Counted from the stretch's first letter, positions 1 through 6,053 are shown. The stretch: DNA of 12,818 nt from an uncultured Mycoplasmatota bacterium (GCA_900551925.1 URXR01000033.1:1-12818); one strand, 5' to 3'. Notes: generated from the letters alone by a model not told the origin. Numbers and translations: made by a program.

Positions 1-733
1 TATTTTTTTCATCTACATATGGTTTAGTTTTTTCCTTTTGTTGTTTTTCTTCATTCACTGTTTTATTTTTAGTTTGTTGAACTTTCTTAGTTGTATTATT
101 TTTTTCTGTATTGGAATTAGTTTTTTCGGTTTGCTTTTTGGCAGTTTTATTTTTAGATTGTACTACCTGCTCAGATTCTTCAGTTTGCGTTGTATCCTTT
201 ATATTTTCAGTATGATCTTTTTCTTTTGTATCATTAATTATTATTTGTGATGCCACCTTACTTGACAAGCCTTGCAATAATTCACTGTCTAAATACAAGT
301 CAGTCATTTTACTTGTCATATTAGATATATCTGTTGAATATACCTTTCCATCTTGTATCATTTGTAGTTGATTTTTACCCATCGTGCAAGAAAATATTTT
401 TTTAGTACCACCATCAGTCGTTTGACATACACTCCAATATTGTAATTCATCTATATTGCTTAAGTTTAATCCTTGTGCTATTTCGCCTATAACAAGTAAG
501 TTATATTTAAATACAAAGTTCCAATCTCCATTGTAGTTTATTTGTGATTTAACTACTAATGTACCATCTACGAATTTTGAATCTAATATATGCTTTTTAT
601 CATCATTACCTACTGCTTCTTGTACTTGTGTTGTTGTGTTATTATCGTCTACCTTTACTAACTCGTTACTGCTACATCCTACCATACTTGCGATTAATAT
701 ACTTAAGATTAATATACTTAATATTTTTTTCAT
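1..733 (-). CDS. Predicted lipoprotein, 3' end beyond the left edge
   Basis: This frame is open from an ATG at 733 to the window edge, 244 codons with no stop, so the C-terminus is missing. Residues 1-19 (MKKILSILILSILIASMVG) form a lipoprotein signal peptide, with C20 as the probable lipidated cysteine. The lipobox is M-V-G-C, with an unusual M at -3. Residues about 48-155 look folded, with alternating beta-like stretches and a C103/C116 pair. Residues from about 165 onward are low complexity, rich in K, T, N, Q and E, and probably an extended linker. AGGAGGGG lies 5 bases before the ATG. The product should be anchored on the outer face of the membrane. Phage lipoproteins often act in superinfection exclusion or host conversion, but I do not recognise this family and assign no function. 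Confidence 0.85.
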   Translation of the reverse strand, partial: MKKILSILILSILIASMVGCSSNELVKVDDNNTTTQVQEAVGNDDKKHILDSKFVDGTLVVKSQINYNGDWNFVFKYNLLVIGEIAQGLNLSNIDELQYWSVCQTTDGGTKKIFSCTMGKNQLQMIQDGKVYSTDISNMTSKMTDLYLDSELLQGLSSKVASQIIINDTKEKDHTENIKDTTQTEESEQVVQSKNKTAKKQTEKTNSNTEKNNTTKKVQQTKNKTVNEEKQQKEKTKPYVDEKN

Positions 734-752
734 ATAATCCCCTCCTACACTA

Positions 753-761
753 AGTATAGCA
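753..761 (-). promoter_or_regulatory. Possible extended -10 upstream of the lipoprotein gene
   Basis: Read on the minus strand, the sequence is TGC-TATACT, an extended -10. The predicted start falls almost on the ribosome binding site at 739-746, which would leave a leader of only about 13 nt. A promoter further upstream is equally possible. Confidence 0.3.
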
Positions 762-922
762 CCAGAGCTTATCTTTGAAGGATTCTGTAATTATAAATTC
801 AATCCTCTATAATAAATATACTTACTTTTATGAAAATATTTGAATATACCTCTCAATACGTGGCTATAATTCAAGTAATTTTAGTTTTCAAAGACTTTCC
901 TTTAATTTATTTTAAATGGATG

Positions 923-949
923 CCACAGTATCAAACTGTGGTCTTTTTT
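923..949 (+). terminator. Plus-strand intrinsic terminator
   Basis: CCACAGT (923-929) pairs perfectly with ACTGTGG (935-941) across a 5-nt loop and is followed by TCTTTTTT. The other strand has no U-tract after the hairpin, so it is directional. No protein gene lies upstream on the plus strand. TATAAT sequences at 808-813 and 865-870 could start a short RNA of about 75-135 nt ending here. Confidence 0.65.
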
Positions 950-1151
950 ATGCTTTTTAATTGTATATTCTGTCCCCTTCCAATATATTTATTTCAAGAA
1001 CATTTATTTAATTTTATATATGATAATTCGCATTCTTTTTAACATCATTGTAAATGATTCTGAAAATCTAAATTTTATACACTTGAAATTGATGTATCCA
1101 TTTGAATAACTACTGCTCAAACTTTTTTATATAAATTTATTCTGTTTAATA

Positions 1152-1177
1152 TTTGGAATAAGTGTAGTTATCCCAAA
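1152..1177 (-). other. Imperfect hairpin, unknown role
   Basis: TTTGGGATAA and TTATCCCAAA-like arms pair over 10 positions as minus-strand RNA, with one G-U pair and a 6-nt loop. On the plus strand the same position is an A-C mismatch. There is no U-tract on the minus strand. It may be an mRNA 3' end of the FtsK operon or an operator. Confidence 0.3.
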
Positions 1178-1270
1178 TTTTGCCATATTATTTCAATATT
1201 GGTAAAAATATATTTTTTATAAAGTTAAATTTTTATAAAGTTCGTATCTTGTCGAATATTTGCAAATTAT

Positions 1271-1399
1271 CTACTTAGCTTTTAGAATGATACTTATAAG
1301 CTCTTCCTTGGTAAAATCTACTGGAGGATATTCCCCTTTGGCATCATAGAAGTATTCCCTTAACATTTCCATACTTGAATTTCTTAATAAAGTTTCCAT
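1271..1399 (-). CDS. Small protein (42 aa) downstream of the FtsK-type ATPase
   Basis: The ATG at 1399 opens a 42-codon frame ending in TAG. It begins METLLRNSSMEMLREYFYDA and ends KEELISIILKAK. A perfect AGGAGG lies 7 bases before the ATG and overlaps the stop region of the FtsK-type gene, so the two are probably translated from one mRNA. The product is soluble, slightly charged and probably helical at both ends, with no membrane segment. I do not recognise it. The ribosome binding site, tight spacing and normal codon use are the evidence that it is real. It may assist the ATPase, but that is inferred from position only. Confidence 0.65.
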   Translation of the reverse strand: METLLRNSSMEMLREYFYDAKGEYPPVDFTKEELISIILKAK

Positions 1400-1410
1400 A
1401 GCATAACCTC

Positions 1411-2487
1411 CTAAAGATTAAATACTTGTATTTCCTGTTCTCCAGTGGCATTAAATAACTTTCCATGCCCCTTTCCTCTTAAATTGACTAAGGCTTCATA
1501 GTCCCCACATATAACTTTGGATGCTTCTTGAGTCCTTGTTTTTAAACCGATTATAGTATTAATATTATTTTTTAAAACTCCAGGTAATATATCAGCATAT
1601 GGAGCTTGCGTTGTAAGTATAACTGTTATTGCGGCAGCCCTACCCTTGGCCAATATCTCAGCTAATCCCTTATAAAATTCCTTATCCTCTTTAGGATTAA
1701 AACTTGCCAACTCCTCTATTACTAAAAATATATGCTTTGGTTTATTTTTTTTAGGGCATTCATTAAAATTCTTATACCCCTTAGACTTCAAATAGGCATA
1801 TCGGCTCGTCATTTCGCTTGTAAGAGCTTTTATAGTATCCAATGAGTAATTAGTTCCCTCATTATAAACTTTCGTTTGTGGGGCTTTTTCATACTCCATT
1901 AAATCAACTAGCTTTGTATCCTGTAGCCATAGCTCTACGTCTTTTCTATTAATTAAATATTCCATTATTACATTTAAGCAAACTGACTTTCCTGCTCCTG
2001 TAGAACCTCCAATCAGTAAATGGCATTCATTTGGGCTTGTAGGATTCCAGTAGACTGTTTCAAAAGTCTTTAAATTAATTCCTATAGGTATTCTAATTTC
2101 AACCCCTTTAAAATCAAAATTATAGCTCCTATAGTCAAAGTTCAATTTATTTGTATCATAAATAGTTACTGTAGCCATATTGTTAATTAATTCTATTCTT
2201 ATGTTTTTAGGATCTTCATGCAAATATTGCGCTAATGCAGCCTTATTCCTAATGAAATTATCTATTGTTAATCCGACTGGAATTGTGAAAGTATATACTT
2301 GCGTTTGTGTCGTTCTATTTTGACTTTTAAGAATAGGTTTATTGCCTATTGAATTAATTACCTTTGTTTCGTTCCAAAGTGGCTCAAAATCCTTTTTAGG
2401 CTGTATATAGCCATCGAAGGTCCAGTAAAAAAATTTACAACCTAAATCCCAGCATGAATTAAAAATACTTGTAACAAGTGGGTCCAT
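1411..2487 (-). CDS. FtsK/SpoIIIE-family DNA translocase ATPase
   Basis: A 358-aa P-loop ATPase of the FtsK/SpoIIIE/TcpA type. Walker A is GSTGAGKS at residues 161-168. Walker B is IFLVIEE at about 253-259. The segment GRAAAITVILTTQAP (282-296) matches the family signature following the second motif. The N-terminal 150 residues lack the multiple membrane helices of chromosomal FtsK, although residues about 12-24 are aromatic and hydrophobic. No gamma (KOPS-reading) domain is present. The ATG at 2487 follows AAGGAG, and the gene starts 11 bp after the Replic_Relax gene ends, indicating one operon. Proteins of this kind pump DNA during plasmid transfer, segregation or replication; coupling to the neighbouring DNA-binding protein is inferred. 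Confidence in the family is high, but the exact process is unknown. Confidence 0.93.
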   Translation of the reverse strand: MDPLVTSIFNSCWDLGCKFFYWTFDGYIQPKKDFEPLWNETKVINSIGNKPILKSQNRTTQTQVYTFTIPVGLTIDNFIRNKAALAQYLHEDPKNIRIELINNMATVTIYDTNKLNFDYRSYNFDFKGVEIRIPIGINLKTFETVYWNPTSPNECHLLIGGSTGAGKSVCLNVIMEYLINRKDVELWLQDTKLVDLMEYEKAPQTKVYNEGTNYSLDTIKALTSEMTSRYAYLKSKGYKNFNECPKKNKPKHIFLVIEELASFNPKEDKEFYKGLAEILAKGRAAAITVILTTQAPYADILPGVLKNNINTIIGLKTRTQEASKVICGDYEALVNLRGKGHGKLFNATGEQEIQVFNL

Positions 2488-2498
2488 AATATCACTCC

Positions 2499-3071
2499 TT
2501 ATGAAAAATAAAATTGAAGCTTATGCATTTCTAAATCATCTACAACTATTCTTAAGTTTCTTATTTGATGATTTTCCTGTGGTTTGTCGGTAATTACATA
2601 TAATATATTTGGTATACTAGGATCTTTATCTGGATTGATATTATAGTACTTCTCATAAATAGAATGCTTACTCAACTGTACCTCTAGAAATAGATGCTTT
2701 ATAGATCCATCCTTTTTCCTAAACTTAATAATTGCATCTGGAATAAATCCTTTGTAAATTGGAGTCTTCTCTATCTCAAGTATCTCATATCCTTGTTTAA
2801 TTAGTTCTGTTACAAATTGGCTCATTAATAATTCATGTTTTAAATTCTTTTTCTTAGGTGCCTTATCTAAAAAATACACATAGGCATTTGATTTTTCTCC
2901 TAAATTATAATATTTCCTATTTATCATTTTGCATTTTATGAGATGATCTAATCTTTTGTAGCATATAGAAGGGCTTTTTCCAGAAAAGATTGTGTCTTGG
3001 ATCTGCTTAACCGTCATAAACCTTATAGAGGTTAAAAGCTCCAGTAACTTCAAATCCCTTTGAGTTATCAT
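2499..3071 (-). CDS. Replic_Relax family protein (winged helix plus nuclease-like fold)
   Basis: A 190-aa protein resembling the replication-relaxation family (Pfam Replic_Relax). Residues 1-60 form a winged-helix DNA-binding region (TQRDLKLLELLTSIRFMTVK and following). Residues about 75-165 contain PDAIIKF (111-117) and LFLEVQL (127-133). That spacing recalls the PD-(D/E)xK nuclease core, with E-x-Q in place of E-x-K. I start the gene at the ATG at 3071 rather than the in-frame GTG at 3080, because the GTG is part of the binding site AGAGGTG, 6 bases before the ATG. It is followed immediately by the FtsK-type gene, a pairing I know from clostridial plasmids and phages. Direct DNA cleavage is not established. 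Inverted repeats overlap its promoter. Confidence 0.82.
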   Translation of the reverse strand: MITQRDLKLLELLTSIRFMTVKQIQDTIFSGKSPSICYKRLDHLIKCKMINRKYYNLGEKSNAYVYFLDKAPKKKNLKHELLMSQFVTELIKQGYEILEIEKTPIYKGFIPDAIIKFRKKDGSIKHLFLEVQLSKHSIYEKYYNINPDKDPSIPNILYVITDKPQENHQIRNLRIVVDDLEMHKLQFYFS

Positions 3072-3090
3072 TTTCTTCACCTCTTAATTT

Positions 3091-3119
3091 AATATATGCA
3101 AAGGTATAGAAATCGTGAA
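3091..3119 (-). promoter_or_regulatory. Candidate promoter of the Replic_Relax-FtsK operon
   Basis: On the minus strand, TTCACG (3119-3114), a 17-bp spacer and TATATT (3096-3091) resemble a housekeeping promoter. The predicted start near 3084 leaves a short leader before the ribosome binding site. The -35 lies within the first of three inverted repeats. Confidence 0.5.
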
Positions 3120-3177
3120 CTGATTTTTACTAGAAATCGTATGTGATTTTTATATATAAATCGCCATTTTTCGATTT
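3107..3177. repeat. Three spaced inverted repeats, AAATC-N(6-8)-GATTT
   Basis: Two 24-bp units, 3107-3130 and 3131-3154, are tandem and nearly identical, each starting TAGAAATCGT and carrying TGATTTTTA. Within each lies an inverted repeat: AAATC 3110-3114 with GATTT 3122-3126, and AAATC 3134-3138 with GATTT 3145-3149. A third, AAATCG 3158-3163 with CGATTT 3172-3177, follows. Centres are about 24 and 26 bp apart. They overlap the -35 of the Replic_Relax gene, so operators for autoregulation are the simplest reading; a relaxosome or origin site is an alternative. Confidence 0.6.
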
Positions 3178-3275
3178 CGCTATGTAAATAGCTATATAGC
3201 TTAATAGTAAGGCTATAGGACAAGAGCCTTAATAAGATATACATGACTTAATTTTTTGTAATTGTAATTTTCCCT

Positions 3276-3301
3276 ATAAAAAAGAACTGGATCTCTCCAG
3301 C
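3276..3301 (-). terminator. Intrinsic terminator of the 31-aa gene (copy 1 of a 26-bp repeat)
   Basis: As minus-strand RNA, CUGGA pairs with UCCAG around a GAGA loop and is followed by UUCUUUUUU. It lies just after the 31-aa gene. The 26 bp are identical to 3680-3705. Confidence 0.8.
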
Positions 3302-3306
3302 TCATT

Positions 3307-3402
3307 TTATCTTAAAAAGAAATTTACTATTGTCGTTATCAATACTGCATTTATATTTACCTCAACTTCTAATCCTTTAGGTGTTTTAACTTTAAATTTC
3401 AT
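3307..3402 (-). CDS. Microprotein (31 aa) with its own terminator
   Basis: The ATG at 3402 opens a 31-codon frame ending in TAA. It starts MKFKVKTPKGLEVEVN and ends INAVLITTIVNFFLR. A purine-rich AAAGGGA lies about 8 bases before the start, and a strong terminator follows within 6 bases, which makes a coding transcript likely. The N-terminal half is basic and beta-like; the C-terminal half is a short hydrophobic stretch of about 12 residues, too short for a confident membrane helix. I do not recognise it. A role as a membrane-associated peptide or a small phage regulator is possible but unproven. Confidence 0.55.
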   Translation of the reverse strand: MKFKVKTPKGLEVEVNINAVLITTIVNFFLR

Positions 3403-3679
3403 ATTCTTAATCCCTTTCGTTGTTTATTTTTATACCTAAAATTAAAACATATTTTCATAAGAACTTTACTTAACCCCAAAGATCCTTTTACAAAAAGTTG
3501 GCCATAAAACCCTAAATAGTCATCTTAAAGCTATTAATACATGTTTATTAAACATTGAAATTTAAACATCTTAGTACTAAAAGAATTTCTATTATTGTAG
3601 TTCCCTAAAATTTTTCCGCAAGTTAACTAAGCCTGGAACTCCGTTGGCATAACCATTAAGAATTTCGTCAATATTTTCA
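3403..3679. other. Gene-poor spacer with a palindrome and a coding remnant
   Basis: A near-perfect palindrome, ATGTTTATTAAACAT, lies at 3541-3555. The right end (3592-3678) holds a short coding-like frame described separately. Nothing else was recognised, and no clear minus-strand promoter for the 31-aa gene was found. Confidence 0.5.
3592..3678 (-). pseudogene. Possible coding remnant (28 codons, no start)
   Basis: The minus-strand frame reads ENIDEILNGYANGVPGLVNL followed by RKNFRELQ and TAA. It looks protein-like and is less AT-rich than its surroundings. It has no ATG, GTG or TTG start. The frame runs back without a stop through the terminator into the +1 frame of the J-domain gene. It could be the tail of a gene truncated when the duplicated terminator was placed here, or a frameshift extension of the J-domain protein. 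Confidence is low. Confidence 0.3.
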
Positions 3680-3705
3680 ATAAAAAAGAACTGGATCTCT
3701 CCAGC
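3680..3705 (-). terminator. Intrinsic terminator of the J-domain gene (copy 2 of a 26-bp repeat)
   Basis: The minus-strand RNA forms CUGGA-GAGA-UCCAG followed by UUCUUUUUU, beginning two bases after the TAG stop of the J-domain gene. The sequence is identical to 3276-3301. Confidence 0.85.
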
Positions 3706-3706
3706 C

Positions 3707-4321
3707 CTATTTGAGAATTTTTTCTTTTAAGTTGTTAATTGCTGCCATAGTTTCATTATCTCCGCCTTTGTCTGGGTGATGCTTCATAGATAGCAACTTG
3801 AATGCCTCTTTCAGTAGTTTCATTTCTTTACTATTGCAACTATTATTTTTTCCACTACTATTCATTAAATTTTCTAGTAATCCACGATTATAGCCTTCTT
3901 GATATTTTTCTGTTAGTTCTTTATTGTACAGTGAGCTAAATTTGTTTTTAAAATACTCATATTCCATAAGCTCTTTTTCTTTTTTAAGCTCTTTTTCTTC
4001 TTCGAATTTGCGATGTGCTTTAATTGATTGTTCTTTATATGTAGGGTAATATTCCTTCTTTGCAATGATAAGTTTTTCCACTACATCATCAAAATCTAAT
4101 TCAACATCTTTATTTCTAAGATAAACTTTATTAATTATTCTCATTAAATCAACTGGTACATCCTCTATTAGTCCGTTTATTTCTTCATCTATTTCATATA
4201 ATGAGTGCCACGCCAGGCTACATAGCTTTATATCTTTTGACACTACTTTCCCATTAACTCTTTCTCTGCTACATGCATAAATAGTATAAGACCATTTACC
4301 TTTTCTAATCTTACAAAACAT
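3707..4321 (-). CDS. Phage-type protein with a C-terminal J-domain segment
   Basis: A 204-aa protein whose last 40 residues resemble helices II and III of a DnaJ J-domain. A basic amphipathic helix (about 164-180) leads into H182-P183-D184, then KGGDNETMAAINNLKE. The HPD triad is what stimulates DnaK ATPase in known J-proteins. The domain sits at the C-terminus, helix IV is short or absent, and there is no G/F-rich or zinc-finger region. Residues about 96-140 are highly charged and probably coiled coil. The N-terminal 95 residues are unrecognised. GGGGGG precedes the ATG at 4321. It may recruit host DnaK to remodel a replication or repressor complex, as host DnaJ does for lambda and P1, but the client is unknown. 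Confidence 0.75.
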   Translation of the reverse strand: MFCKIRKGKWSYTIYACSRERVNGKVVSKDIKLCSLAWHSLYEIDEEINGLIEDVPVDLMRIINKVYLRNKDVELDFDDVVEKLIIAKKEYYPTYKEQSIKAHRKFEEEKELKKEKELMEYEYFKNKFSSLYNKELTEKYQEGYNRGLLENLMNSSGKNNSCNSKEMKLLKEAFKLLSMKHHPDKGGDNETMAAINNLKEKILK

Positions 4322-4387
4322 ACTTACCCCCCTTTTGTAGTGTCTTTTATAGAACTTTTAAAATTTATTTTTAACACTACATCATAT

Positions 4388-4416
4388 TTAAAAGTGAGTG
4401 AATATAATTCACCCAC
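4388..4416 (-). terminator. Intrinsic terminator after the 84-aa gene
   Basis: As minus-strand RNA, GUGGGUGAA pairs with UUCACUCAC (9 bp, one G-U) around a 5-nt loop and is followed by UUUUAAAU. It begins about 28 nt after the stop of the 84-aa gene and separates it from the J-domain gene, so some read-through or a second promoter is needed for the genes below. Confidence 0.7.
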
Positions 4417-4443
4417 AATTACTAAATCTATTTCATAAACTCC

Positions 4444-4698
4444 TTATTTAATTGCTTCTAATTTATTTTCTTTTACCAATTCGCATCCTTGATCTATTAA
4501 TCCTTCATGCTTAATGCTGAAATCTTGTAGTGTAGTCGCTGCTAATTCTATCGCTGGTTTAAATTCCTTTGGATTACTTGTCCCATAACTCATAGCATCG
4601 GCTATTGCATATAGTATTGACACAACTCCATTTAATTTATTACTTTCGCCCTCCATTGCGCTAAAAACTTCAAAAACATCATTATTCTTTTTACTCAT
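4444..4698 (-). CDS. Hypothetical protein, 84 aa
   Basis: The protein starts MSKKNNDVFEVFSAMEGESN and is predicted to be mostly helical and acidic, with a hydrophobic helix around residues 25-38 that is amphipathic rather than membrane-spanning. GGGGGAG lies 7 bases before the ATG. It is the second gene of the cro-side operon, 52 bp behind the Cro-like gene. I do not recognise a family. Small soluble proteins at this position in phages are often early regulators or host-interaction proteins, but nothing in the sequence decides this. Confidence 0.75.
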   Translation of the reverse strand: MSKKNNDVFEVFSAMEGESNKLNGVVSILYAIADAMSYGTSNPKEFKPAIELAATTLQDFSIKHEGLIDQGCELVKENKLEAIK

Positions 4699-4750
4699 TT
4701 TATTACTCCCCCTAAATTTAATTTTATCTTTAGGTCAGTAACTCAAGTGA

Positions 4751-4951
4751 TTAATCCTTTTTTTTAATAAACTCCACTACGTCCAAATCTAATGCTGAGC
4801 ATATTTTTTTTAAATCTCTAACCTTTATGTCATCTATAGGTTTACTTCCGTTCTCAAGTCGATTTACAGTGGCTATTGACATACCTAGCATTTCCGATAA
4901 TTGCTTTTGAGTTAAATCTTTTTTTATTCTAGCTATTTTAAAACTTTTCAT
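4751..4951 (-). CDS. Cro-like XRE-family regulator
   Basis: A 66-aa single-domain helix-turn-helix protein. The recognition region is TQKQLSEMLGMSIATVNRLE (residues 14-33), typical of the XRE/Cro family. There is no oligomerisation or peptidase domain. A strong AAAGGAGG precedes the ATG at 4951. It is transcribed divergently from the CI-like repressor, with three 15-bp operators between them, so it is probably the Cro counterpart of the switch. It heads the leftward operon. Whether it represses the CI promoter is inferred from the arrangement. Confidence 0.88.
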   Translation of the reverse strand: MKSFKIARIKKDLTQKQLSEMLGMSIATVNRLENGSKPIDDIKVRDLKKICSALDLDVVEFIKKKD

Positions 4952-4967
4952 ATCTAACCTCCTTTGC

Positions 4968-5054
4968 GATAATTTATTTATCTATATTTATATAATACGA
5001 TAAAAATTTTATCTATGCAACATATTTATTATAATTTTAGATAAAAAATTTATC
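4968..5054. promoter_or_regulatory. Operator cluster, three copies of GATAA-N5-TTATC
   Basis: Three 15-bp palindromes lie at 4968-4982, 4999-5013 and 5040-5054. Start-to-start spacing is 31 and 41 bp, close to three and four helical turns, so all would face the same side of the DNA. The middle copy fills the spacer of the cro promoter, the left copy lies just downstream of its start, and the right copy covers the -35 region of the repressor promoter. These are the likely binding sites of the two regulators. Confidence 0.82.
4992..5020 (-). promoter_or_regulatory. Promoter of the cro-side operon
   Basis: On the minus strand, TTGCAT (5020-5015), an exact 17-bp spacer and TATTAT (4997-4992). 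The middle operator lies wholly within the spacer, so repressor binding would block RNA polymerase. Confidence 0.75.
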
Positions 5055-5059
5055 GGTTA

Positions 5060-5068
5060 TGATATAAT
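5060..5068 (+). promoter_or_regulatory. Extended -10 promoter of the CI-like repressor
   Basis: TGA-TATAAT is an extended -10, which reduces the need for a -35. The right-hand operator (5040-5054) occupies the -35 region, consistent with autoregulation. Transcription would start near 5075, before the site GGGAGGTG. Confidence 0.65.
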
Positions 5069-5101
5069 TTAACAAAGAGATAAGCGGTGGGAGGTGAATT
5101 C

Positions 5102-5443
5102 ATGGACCTTGGCAATAAAATTAAAATACTTAGAAAAGAAAATAATCTTACTCAAAAAGAACTAGGAAAGCTAATAGGAAAGTCTGAAATATCAATTAGA
5201 AAATATGAGTCTGGCAATAATATACCTTTTGATGTACTTAAAGATATATGCAAAACTCTTAATACAGATATAACTAGACTTATTCCAGATATACATAAAG
5301 AAGATGATCCATTGGATTCTCTACAGAACTATCTATTTGATAGAGGCTGCTTTATAAGTGATAAAGAATTTCTTAAAGAAATAGAAGATTATATACTAGA
5401 ATATGTAAAATTTAAATTATATGAAAAAAATAAAAATAAATAA
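5102..5443 (+). CDS. CI-like XRE-family repressor
   Basis: A 113-aa protein with an N-terminal HTH (residues 6-60; core TQKELGKLIGKSEISIRKYE at 17-36) and an acidic C-terminal helical region (about 67-110) that probably dimerises. It lacks the LexA/CI S24 peptidase domain, so it should not be inactivated by RecA-stimulated self-cleavage. I start at the ATG at 5102: the upstream in-frame GTG at 5087 lies just before the GGGAGGTG binding site. It is the only plus-strand protein gene in the window and is divergent from the Cro-like gene across the shared operators. The role as lysogeny or maintenance repressor is inferred from this layout. Confidence 0.88.
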   Translation: MDLGNKIKILRKENNLTQKELGKLIGKSEISIRKYESGNNIPFDVLKDICKTLNTDITRLIPDIHKEDDPLDSLQNYLFDRGCFISDKEFLKEIEDYILEYVKFKLYEKNKNK

Positions 5444-5472
5444 AAAAACTGGATACTAAAATGGTATCCAGT
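5442..5472 (-). terminator. Strong terminator of the ERCC4 nuclease gene
   Basis: ACTGGATAC (5448-5456) and GTATCCAGT (5464-5472) form a perfect 9-bp stem with a 7-nt loop. On the minus strand it is followed by seven Us. It sits between two convergent genes. The plus strand has no U-tract, so it serves mainly the nuclease transcript. Confidence 0.88.
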
Positions 5473-5482
5473 CCCTCTAAAT

Positions 5483-5986
5483 CTATTTTTCTTTTAAATC
5501 TTCTCTAATTGCATAATACAAAATTGAATTTATATAAGAGGCTACTTCTCTTTTCTCCATCCACACTATATTTAGGTTGTTAAATTTAGCTTCCAAACTC
5601 ATAATCATGCCTTTTGCTGCTTTCGGATTCATGTTAGAACGATAATTCCCTTTTAATAAATTTGTATAAAACTTTTCATCCTCTATCAGTAATATAAACT
5701 TCTTATTGGCTTTCTTAGCTCTTATAAGTTCTCTAGTAAATCTATTATTGCCGTTCTCATCCTTTGTAGATGTATCTAATAAGTTTCCTACAAGTTCATC
5801 TATAGAAGCCTTTCTCTCAATTACAACGTTTGGCACATGGCCATTTGGACCTTCTATTATGTAATCACCCATAGGCAAAGCTCTACGTTCATAAGAGATA
5901 TTATTCTTTTCAAAAGCTTTCAGTATATGATCTATTTGTTTTTCTCTAGTATCAATAATTATTTTATATTTTATCTTATTTTGCAT
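5483..5986 (-). CDS. ERCC4-domain (XPF-type) nuclease
   Basis: A 167-aa single-domain nuclease of the XPF/Mus81 fold. The active-site signature GD-Xn-ERK-X3-D is complete: G40-D41, E57-R58-K59 and D63, preceded by IDTREK (11-16). There is no helicase domain and no clear helix-hairpin-helix at the C-terminus, so it is a minimal phage-type form. Such proteins cut branched or flap DNA during replication and recombination. I use the ATG at 5986, which has AAGGAG about 10 bases upstream, rather than the in-frame TTG at 6016, which has none. It follows the 76-aa gene by 67 bp and ends at a strong terminator. A TTCCACAC element lies in that gap. Confidence 0.9.
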   Translation of the reverse strand: MQNKIKYKIIIDTREKQIDHILKAFEKNNISYERRALPMGDYIIEGPNGHVPNVVIERKASIDELVGNLLDTSTKDENGNNRFTRELIRAKKANKKFILLIEDEKFYTNLLKGNYRSNMNPKAAKGMIMSLEAKFNNLNIVWMEKREVASYINSILYYAIREDLKEK

Positions 5987-6053
5987 TGTACTAATTCTCC
6001 TTCTCTGTTTAATCAAGAAAAGCAGATTGATTCCACACTATGCTTTTGTTGAA

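Larger units (their letters stand above)
754..1270. other. Gene-free spacer between the FtsK operon and the lipoprotein gene
   Basis: About 517 bp with no convincing gene on either strand. It holds a plus-strand terminator at 923-949 and an imperfect hairpin at 1152-1177. The octamer ATAACTAC near 1105-1112 recurs inverted as GTAGTTAT at 1164-1171. A 13-bp direct repeat, TTTTTATAAAGTT, occurs at 1214-1226 and 1230-1242, 16 bp apart. An open frame at 830-1042 on the plus strand has no ribosome binding site and contains the terminator, so it was not called. Confidence 0.6.

Noticed and set aside
38..250. Plus-strand hydrophobic open frame of 70 codons
   Set aside because: It is the antisense of the low-complexity tail of the lipoprotein gene and has no ribosome binding site.
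559..753. Plus-strand open frame of 64 codons
   Set aside because: It is antisense to the lipoprotein start region and has no ribosome binding site; its repeated residues come from the repetitive signal-peptide codons.
830..1042. Plus-strand open frame of 70 codons in the left spacer
   Set aside because: No ribosome binding site precedes it, and a strong plus-strand terminator lies inside it.
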